Positions 57,501 to 64,000 of a stretch of DNA of 64,000 nucleotides are shown here, piece after piece. The position numbers and the translations under genes were made by a program. This DNA is from Echiichthys vipera (Eukaryota; Chordata; Actinopteri; Perciformes; Trachinidae). The stretch lies in assembly GCA_963691815.1 (NCBI GenBank), contig OY829661.1, forward strand, positions 25,435,158 to 25,499,157. Reading direction: 5' to 3'. Position 1 is the first letter of the stretch. Every line of letters starts with the position of its first letter. The notes under the pieces were generated by a model. That model was not told the origin of the DNA. It ran no database searches and was given only the letters and a program-made list of their open reading frames with translations.

Positions 57501-60500
57501 ACCTGCCGTTTCCTTAACAGTGCAGAGTCTAAAGCGTTTTTAACAAATGTTATATGTGCCTGTTGATGAAGCCAGGACAGCCGTTTCCCTGTGCCTTTAT
57601 GCTAAGCTAAGCTAAGCTAAGCTAGCCGGCTGCTGACGCTGGCTTCAAATTCGGGGACGCAGTAAACCGCGAATGTTTAAAATTTGCGTTTAAATGATTA
57701 ATCAGCTATCGAAATAGTAGTCGAGTCATTTTCTGTTGATGGTTTTCTCTCATTTCCACCAGATTTTCACACCACGATAAAAACAGAAAGCACTTAAATT
57801 CAATCCGCCCAAATAAGAGTTTAACAGAAAGTGTCATTTACCTCCAGGTGAGCGCAGATGGACTTCAGGAGTTTGTAGGTGGTGTTTCGAGAGAGGAAGG
57901 ACACGAACACATGCTGGAAGAAAAACAGGATTTATTTTAATTTAGAGGTACTTTCATGTTCATGTCAAAAAAGGTCAAATATGTAAACCGACAGTGTTCT
58001 TACCTGATCACTCGTAGTTTCAATCACGAGGGCGTTTGGCACTAATATTGCAGTTTTAGTCTTTTTGATGAAGGTCACAGACACCGCAGGGATCGAAATC
58101 TGGAGACACAAAACACGAGAAAATGTATTTAAACAAAAACATCTCATCTCATCTTCAGCCTCTTATCCGGGGTCGGGTCGCGGGGGCAGCAGCTTTAGCA
58201 GGGGACCCCAAACTTCCCTTTCCCGGGCCACATTAACCAGCTCTAACTGGGGGATCCCGAGGCGTTCCCAGGCCAGTGTGGAGATATAATCTCTCCACCT
58301 GGTCCTGGGTCTTCCCCGAGGCCTCCTCCCAGCTGGACGTGCCTGGAACACCTCCCTAGGGAGGCGCCCAGGGTTCATCCTTACTAGATGATCCTGAACC
58401 ACCTCAACTGGCTCCTTTCAACGCAAAGGAGCAGCGGCTCTACTCCGAGTTCCTCACGGATGCTGAACTTCTCCCCCTCTCTCTAAGGGAGACTCCAGAC
58501 CCCCTCCTGAGGAAACACATTTCGGACGCTTGTACCCGCGACCTCGTTCTTTCAGGCATGACCCAGCTTTCATGACCACAGGTGAGGGCAGGGACGAAGA
58601 CTGACCGGTAGATCCAGAGCTTTGCCTTCCTCAACTCTCTTTTGGTCACAACGGTGCGGTAAACAAAAACAACTGCACACCAAAAAGCTCTTGTTGCATT
58701 TATTTCAATTCAATTCAATATTATTTAAAGTGCCAAATCATAACAAAAGTTATCTCAAGACACTGTACACAGAGTACACTCAACAATTCCCCCATGAGCA
58801 GCAACAAGTCCCACTATCTTTAATAAAAGTAGTGATAATTGTTATACACAGTATTAATCCAGAAATCTTGTGAACACAGTGGCAATGAAAACCTCCCTTC
58901 CCTATAATAACATCACTAAGAAAGGTAAATGAATAGTAATTAGTTAGTAATCATCTAACGTTTGTCCTTATTTAAATACATATATAGGAGTATACTTTCT
59001 ACATAAAGTATATTTGAGAAAATATACTTGAACTTTACTCAAATTTACTTAATAAAATGAACTTCCTCGTATATACACACACTACCTTTTAGGGCGCCCT
59101 CACACTGTCTATCCGTACCGTGCCCAAACACGTTCCACGGGTAAAGTCTAGTTCGTTTGACCAGTATGAGTGCAACAGTACCGCGCGTAGGAGCGGTACT
59201 CTTGCCGTCCACGGCCCGTTTGGGAGACGTGGGCTTTTGTAAAGCACGTTTGCACATGTACGAGTATGTGTACGAGCACGAGGCCTACGGCGGCTCTGAG
59301 GTCATTTCCTGTGCGCCCGTTGGGACATAGAAAAAAGAAGGAGGGACCATGCGCGGACATTTCGAACAATGGCGGTGAAAGGTTCACGTTGGTGTGATGC
59401 GGAGGTGGAGTGTTTACTGCAGATTTGGTCGATGAAAAGATTCAAAAACAGTCGACAAGACGCACAAAAACTCTGAGGTCTATGGAAAGATCTGGAAACA
59501 AAGCCACGCATCGCCATGACGTCATCAATGCGTGTGACGGGTTACGACGTGATGACGTATAGGCAGCAAGAAGCATTCTCCGAGGCCCAGGTAGTGTGAG
59601 TACAAACGGGCCTGGAGGGGGGGACAAGGACCCTAAAGCACGGGGCACGGGACGGACGGACAGTGTGAGTGCATCCATAAAACATTAATGACAGTTCCAC
59701 ATCATACTGTACCTTTGTGTCTCTGCCGAAGACCTTGGAGTGGAAACAGACCCAGTTATCAGAGACGAACATTTTGCCCTGGTATAAAATGTCTCTCTGC
59801 AGGGCACACGTGTAGCCTGTCGGCACAAACAGCACTTAGTAACATTGTGTTTTGATATGATTTGCTTCTTCATGTGAACGTGGAATCTGAAACGTACTTT
59901 GTCTGAGGAGCTCGTCTTTGCTGATCTCCTTGAACAACTTGTGATACTGAGTGTTCGTCTTTGATAACTGAAAAAAAGAAACATTTTTATTTGGGTGAGA
60001 AACTGCACAAAGTTGTCAAAATGTATCCAGAAGTTTGGATTAAGCTTGTGCGTACGTGCGCGGGGTGGGCTTTCTTCCTCTCAGACTTTGTCTCGCAGTC
60101 GCTCGGACTCGGCGCTGGTGAAAGCTGCTCCGCGGGTTTCAACCTGACGGATAAAAAAGGTCATGTTTACCTTAAGGTGACACCTGAGGAGGAGGAGGAG
60201 GGGGACGCGGGACAGTTACAGCGTAATAACTCGTGATCCAAACATGAATCTCATAACGGCTGCTGCTGACACGGCAACGGCCGAGTCTGTCAACAGCACT
60301 TTGGTCATGCAGGTGCACAGTAGTTAGTGCTGTCTGATGAATCCAGTTTAAGCTACAATATGATTTAATTTTCTTGTTTTCTTTAGTTTTCTTTAGGGTG
60401 TCACTTAAGTTATACTTTTCAATTCTGGTTTACACGTTAACACTTCCAAATATTAAGATTACAGAGTTTTTTTATAATTTAGATCAACGATTAGTTTTAA

Positions 60501-62124
60501 AGCCACAAAAGCACATATGTGCGATTCCACTTGGTTTTCTTAATGAAAAGTCATGTTTACCTTGTGTATGTGTGCCTGTTTATGCCTAACTTTGCAATTT
60601 TATTCTCGTTCATATGCTCTCAGAGAGACGACCTGTTTCAATAAAGGATTAAATACATGGAAATCTACATCTACCGATTATTTTCTCGACTATTTGTTAG
60701 AAAATAGTGTCATCAATTCAAAGTGATGTCTTCAAATGTCTTGTTTTTAAATAAAATGACTGAAAACAGACACCAAACAACAGAATATGACTTCAGAGAC
60801 ACATACAAGACACAAAACAGGTGCAAAACATCGATAACAACACACAAAAAGGCTAAAAATCGACTTAAAATGACTGAAAACAGACACTAAACAAACAAAT
60901 ATGACTTCACAGACACCCAACAGACACGAAACTACAATAACAACACAAAAAGTTAATAAAAATTAACATAAAATAACCAGGAAGAGACACAGAATTACTG
61001 AAAATAGACACAAAGCAACCGAAAAGCACTTAAGAAACACAAAACAGAGGCAAAACAACGATAACAACACACAAAAACACTAAAATGGACTTTAGATGAC
61101 CAGAAAGAGACGCAAAATGACTGAAAACAGACACCAAACAACCAAATATGACTTCAGAAACACAAAACTGACACAAAACAACGATAACAACACACAAAAG
61201 GAATACAAAATTACATAAAATGAGCAGGAAGAGACACAAAATGACTGAAAACAGACACCAAACAACCAAACATACTGTGAATTCATAGACACACAACGAC
61301 AAAGACACAAAATGGATACAAATAGATGTAAAACAACGAAAGAGACACAAAACAAAGACACAAAATAGATTAAAAAATAATAATAATAAGTGCATAACCA
61401 CTAAAAGAGGCTAAGGTAGACTGAGTTAAGGTGTCTCTTACATGTCTGTGCCCATTGTCCCATAAACCGTCCATGCAAACAAAGATGTATCAGCTGATCT
61501 TTGATGTAATAGTTGTTATATTCGGTTTATTAGAGGAGCAGCCACTCCAGAGGACAACAGAAGCCCCTCCTCACCTCAGGCCGGCGGGTTTCTTCCTGCT
61601 CTCCGGGGGCTCTGCCTCTGTGTCCGGACCCTGGAGGTCTGCAGGTGACCCACCCGGCCTCCTCTGTCTCCTCTCCCCTCCATGGTCCACCTCGAACCTG
61701 CACACGCGTCACACAGAGACACCATTATGTCTTTTGCACGCACAGGACAACATGCCAAACATGTCTTGACAGGTTATCTGCAGGTTATGCATAAATTGAA
61801 CAAAGCAAAGTTTAGGGATCTGGGTGTTAATGAGCCCTTTCTGCGCTCCAGCCTGTGCCACGTACGCGCCGCACGCGTCTATTCAGGGTGAAGGCTTTAA
61901 TCCAAACGCACGGGATGCAAATGCAAATAACCAGAATGCATCAGGGCCTGGAGAAGCTACCGGGGCCCTTCCTCTCCATCTGATCCAGACTTACGTCGGC
62001 CGATTCCCACGGGAGTTGGGAAGTTGCTCCGGGGTGGATAGCGGGGTCAGAGGTCCGTCCGCCTGCTCCGTCATCAGTACCGCGTCTTTGGGTAGTTCAT
62101 ATCTTACGCGTGCGTCCGCTCCAT
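49941..62124 (-). CDS. gramd2b: GRAM domain-containing protein 2B (15 coding exons)
   Basis: GRAMD2B (also GRAMD3) is an ER-anchored GRAM-domain protein of membrane contact sites. Exons, 5' to 3' on the minus strand: 62124-62108, 61697-61575, 60143-60056, 59967-59898, 59816-59713, 58099-58004, 57913-57842, 55880-55800, 55666-55555, 55444-55373, 55128-55048, 52425-52353, 52205-52101, 51977-51893, 49985-49941. Phases join into 407 codons plus TAG; from memory the mammalian protein is about 430. Residues 1-76 are disordered and end in DCETKSERKK. The GRAM domain covers about 86-190 (YTCALQRDILYQGKMF, VFVSFLSR). The family signature FSDLDGVVQQRRQEM lies in the 55666 exon. A hydrophobic anchor covers about 320-340, then a C-terminal stretch including LSSNLFKLEK. 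Less certain: the first exon, the weak GTTCGT donor at 55554, the exons at 55444 and 55128, and the last acceptor. Confidence 0.88.
50600..51085. repeat. GCTAA-type interspersed repeat fragments in gramd2b intron
   Basis: Fragments such as CTGGTTAGCGTAGCATAGCT-TAGCTTAGCC at 50618-50650 and CTTTATGCTAAGCTAACCG near 51030 recur at 53925, 56985 and 57595. They are probably pieces of one fish interspersed repeat. The intron around them has no further exon. Confidence 0.4.
51097..51645. mobile_element. piggyBac-like MITE, copy 1
   Basis: The element at 51101-51641 (541 bp) starts CCCTCCTGTCGCCC and ends GAACAGGAGGG. It is flanked by TTAA at 51097-51100 and 51642-51645, the target site of piggyBac transposons. 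There is no transposase frame. It lies in the last gramd2b intron, in the opposite orientation to copy 2 (52542-53091). Confidence 0.8.
52538..53095. mobile_element. piggyBac-like MITE, copy 2, inverted relative to copy 1
   Basis: The element at 52542-53091 (550 bp) runs from CCCTCCTGTTCTCC to CAACAGGAGGG, flanked by TTAA at 52538-52541 and 53092-53095. Its right end is the reverse complement of the left end of copy 1, including TCAAATTTGACTAACACC. The two copies bracket three gramd2b exons (51893-52425). Confidence 0.8.
53330..53840 (+). repeat. LINE 3' end (different family), sense strand
   Basis: At 53412-53621 a 69-codon frame has HPLHETLEELQSSFSSRLIQ and FLPAAVRLYDAAQQR, typical of the C-terminal end of fish CR1/Rex1-like or related non-LTR elements. 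A GGGATAAATAAAGTTATCTA end with a short CTAT-type tail follows near 53835. It lacks the reverse transcriptase core. Confidence 0.65.
53841..54038. repeat. GCTAA short tandem within interspersed repeat
   Basis: (GCTAA)n at about 53929-53960, within sequence similar to 51000-51080 and 57575-57640. Confidence 0.7.
54039..54927. mobile_element. hAT-like non-autonomous element with exact 8-bp duplication
   Basis: The element at 54047-54919 (873 bp) begins TAGTGTTG and ends CAACACTA. It is flanked by identical GAGTATTT at 54039-54046 and 54920-54927, the 8-bp target duplication of hAT transposons. The subterminal regions are rich in ACGAAAACTAGAC-type motifs on the left and ACTAAAACTAGACTAAAA on the right. 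The interior has a TG run (54500-54557) and no transposase. It lies in a gramd2b intron. Confidence 0.85.
55881..56445. other. gramd2b intron, no exon seen
   Basis: Intron between the exons starting at 55880 and ending at 57842. A 79-residue plus-strand frame here lacks support. Confidence 0.4.
56446..56806 (+). repeat. tRNA-derived SINE, full length
   Basis: The head has a box A-like TAGTGGTTAGCACTG and a box B-like GGTTTGAATCCC. The conserved body and an (AATG)n tail at 56783-56803 match 22866-23220, with better preserved boxes. It lies in a gramd2b intron, antisense to the gene. Frames of 93-146 residues within it are artefacts. Confidence 0.85.
57100..57250. repeat. Short tandem repeat, about 3-4 units
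   Basis: Imperfect units contain TTTCTCG, ATAACAAGTTCATTTTAATC and TGTTTTC at spacings of about 40-50 bp. Non-coding. Confidence 0.65.
58142..58660 (-). repeat. LINE 3' fragment, copy 6
   Basis: The best-kept minus-strand copy. It has the 79-codon piece at 58163-58402 (GRRPRGRPRTRWRDYISTLA), the GVSLRERGRSS piece and the RT end CGHESWVMPERTRSRVQA. The GATGAGAT tail ends 43 bp upstream of the gramd2b exon at 58099. Pieces are in different frames. Confidence 0.8.
58690..59088. repeat. Interspersed repeat fragment and AT-rich stretch
   Basis: TTTCAATTCAATTCAATATT and AAAGTTATCTCAAGACACTG are typical of a common fish repeat, also seen in part at 14835 and 37028 in the other orientation. The rest is AT-rich. 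Confidence 0.5.
59089..59678 (+). mobile_element. Harbinger-like element, copy d
   Basis: The left end GGGCGCCCTCACACTG at 59092 is preceded by TTA (59089-59091). The right end is CAGTGTGAGTGCATCC at 59661-59676. On the plus strand from about 59370 it encodes the MAVKGSRWCDAEVECLLQ SANT/Myb-like start, interrupted by a stop after about 34 codons. It ends about 35 bp downstream of the donor of the gramd2b exon at 59816-59713. Confidence 0.65.
60144..60719. other. gramd2b intron, no exon seen
   Basis: Nothing beyond short frames between the exon starting at 60143 and the minisatellite. Confidence 0.4.
60720..61400. repeat. A-rich minisatellite, array 3
   Basis: Imperfect units contain GACTGAAAACAGACACCAAA, CAACCAAATATGACTTCA and AACGATAACAACACACAAAA. 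Same motif family as the right-end array. It lies in a gramd2b intron. Minus-strand frames of 89-123 residues are artefacts. Confidence 0.8.
61698..62107. other. First gramd2b intron
   Basis: Lies between the predicted first two coding exons. It is short and CpG-containing, with no other exon seen. The 156-residue plus-strand frame over 61824-62294 is antisense and has no motif. Confidence 0.4.
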
Positions 62125-62345
62125 CGGTGCCAATCCCCCCCAAAAAGCAGAAGCTCCAGGAAGCTTTTGGCACAGAAAGTTTTCTTTCATGGGAGATCGG
62201 ATCGGCGGACCGAGAAGCCCGGCAGAGGAGGAGCCGGGAAAGGGGGAGGGCGCATCAGGGAGCAAACATCAGGAACAAGAGGAGCCGGCTGTGACTCCTG
62301 CTGCAGCTGTTTGGGTCATAACTGCACTCGTGCGTAAAGACTGAA
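62125..62345 (-). promoter_or_regulatory. gramd2b: Candidate gramd2b 5' UTR and promoter
   Basis: GC-rich sequence directly upstream of the predicted ATG, with purine-rich blocks on the plus strand (CCGGGAAAGGGGGAGGGCGC at 62236-62255) that read as pyrimidine-rich Sp1/MAZ-like sites on the minus strand. No TATA box is seen. Confidence 0.35.
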
Positions 62346-62735
62346 GCCCCACATGCTTTGGAGCAGAGACATTTGTTTAAATTATTGTTGGACTTGTTTA
62401 AAATGCTTTTTGAAACTGCAGACATGCATGTTGTGACAGAGTGTATCTGACCCAGACTTCCAGCAGAGGGCAGCAGACACCAGGTGACGTCAGGTCCGCA
62501 GGCTCAGGTGTGTTTTACCCTCGTGTGACCCTGAAAGGTGCAGGAAGGAGACACAAGTGAGAGGTGTTATTCTGGGCTACTTTACTTTTGTTTATTTAGT
62601 TTAAGAAGGGACATTAAAGGCACATACATTAACACGAGTCCAACATGTTTTAACAATACAAGCTCAGTTTCATCTGCAGTCCCTGACGGGGTGATGGCAT
62701 TACAAGATAACGCATAACAGGACAGAGAAAGACAT
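62346..62735. other. Non-coding DNA, no gene seen
   Basis: Upstream of gramd2b. A CCAGCAGAGGGCAGCAGACA stretch at 62460-62479 contains a CTCF-like core (CAGAGGGCAGC). Otherwise unremarkable. Confidence 0.35.
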
Positions 62736-62739
62736 AATG

Positions 62740-64000
62740 ACTTAAAAAATAGACACAAAACAACCAAATATGACTTTACACACAAAACAGACACACACAA
62801 TTAATAAAATGGACCTAAAATGACCACAAAGAGACACCAAACCACCAAATGTGACTTCAGAGACCGAAAACAGACACAAGATGTCGATAGTGACACACAA
62901 AATGAATACAAATTAACCTAAAATGACCACAAAGAGACACCAAATGATTAAAAAAAATAGACACAAACTAACCAAATATGACTTTAGACACAAAACAGGC
63001 ACACACAAGTAATAAAATGGACCTAAAATGACCACAAAGAGACACCAAATGACTGAAAATAGATGCCAAACAACCAAATGTGACTTCAGAGACACAAAAC
63101 AGACACAAAAAGACAATAACAACACACACAATTGATAAAATGGACCTAAAACGACCACAAAGAGACACCAAATAGACACCAAACAACCAAATGTGACTTC
63201 AGAGACACAAAATGTCGATAGCGACATACAAAATTAATAAAAATGAACCTAAAATGACCACAAAGAGACACCAAATCACTGAAAATTGACACCAAACCAT
63301 CAAATGTGACTTCAGAGACACAAAACAGACACAAAACGACAATAACAACACACAAAATGAATACAAATGAACCTAAAATGACCACAAAGAGACACCAAAT
63401 GACTGAAATTAGACACAAACTAACCAAATATGACTTCAGAAACACAAAACAGACACAAAATGTCGACAGTGACACACAAAATGAATAAAAATGAACCTAA
63501 AACACCACAAAGAGACACCAAATGACTGAAATTAGACACAAACTAACCAAATGTGACTTCAGAGACACAAAACAGACACAAAATGAATACAAATGAACCT
63601 AAAATGACCACAGAGACACCAAATGACTGAAATTAGACACCAAACCATCAAATGTGACTTCAGAGACACAAAACAGACACAAAAAGACAATAACAATGCA
63701 CACAATTGATAAAATGGACCTAAAATGACCAGAAAGAGACACCAAACAACCAAATGTGACTTCAGAGACACAAAACAGACACAAAATGTCGATAGTGACA
63801 CACAAATTTAATAAAAATGAACCTAAAATGACCACAAAGAGACACCAAATGGCTAAAAAAATAGACACAAAACAACCAAATGTGACTTCAGAGACACAAA
63901 ACAGACACAAAACGGACACAAAATGAATAAAAATGAACCTAAAATGACCACAAAGAGACACCAAATGACTAAAATAATAGACACCAAACAACCAAACATG
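62740..64000. repeat. A-rich minisatellite, array 4, running off the window
   Basis: Higher-order units of about 100-125 bp are marked by CCTAAAATGACCACAAAGAG at about 62815, 62917, 63022, 63145, 63248, 63371, 63597, 63718, 63822 and 63938. Each contains CAACCAAATGTGACTTCAGA and ACACAAAACAGACACAAAA. The minus-strand frames here (80-130 residues) come from the repeat. Confidence 0.9.

Noticed and set aside
61824..62294. 156-residue plus-strand frame
   Set aside because: No recognisable domain. It lies antisense to the predicted first gramd2b exon and the GC-rich promoter.

Overview
The window looks like nuclear DNA of a teleost fish, probably a percomorph. The evidence is vertebrate-type split genes with GT-AG introns, intronless fish-type TRIM genes, and typical fish repeats: tRNA-like SINEs, LINE 3' ends, and hAT-, piggyBac- and Harbinger-like miniature elements. 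All five recognisable genes lie on the minus strand. Most other open frames are shadows of genes or of simple repeats.

Layout: 1-13300 is mostly repeat-derived DNA with only weak exon-like traces. 13300-13860 is a CpG-rich, promoter-like island with a perfect RFX X-box but no assignable gene. 16610-32161 holds traf2, rebuilt here as 10 coding exons (599 codons, in frame throughout), with a possible 3' UTR to about 17.4 kb and a candidate promoter near 34.7-35.6 kb. 35.6-37.4 kb is a wall of microsatellites. 37.45-48.35 kb is a threefold tandem duplication of a 3-4 kb unit, each carrying one intact RING/B-box/coiled-coil/PRY-SPRY TRIM gene. 49.66-62.3 kb is gramd2b, rebuilt as 15 coding exons (407 codons). 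The window ends in a long A-rich minisatellite.

Function: TRAF2 is the adaptor and E3-like protein of TNF-receptor signalling to NF-kB and JNK. TRIM proteins of this kind are fish E3 ubiquitin ligase candidates in innate immunity. GRAMD2B is an ER-anchored GRAM-domain protein of membrane contact sites. The genes are not an operon; each appears to have its own promoter. A functional link between traf2 and the TRIM cluster is inference only.

Most notable patterns: all four Harbinger-like elements lie just downstream of a 5' splice site. Two inverted piggyBac-like elements bracket the three gramd2b exons that encode the membrane anchor. An hAT-like element has an exact 8-bp target duplication. 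The TRIM copies differ mostly in the SPRY domain, and a flanking satellite differs in length between units. traf2 has a long Ala/Ser/Pro linker. I found no clearly new multi-gene system. Exon borders come from splice motifs, reading phase and remembered family similarity, not from transcript data.
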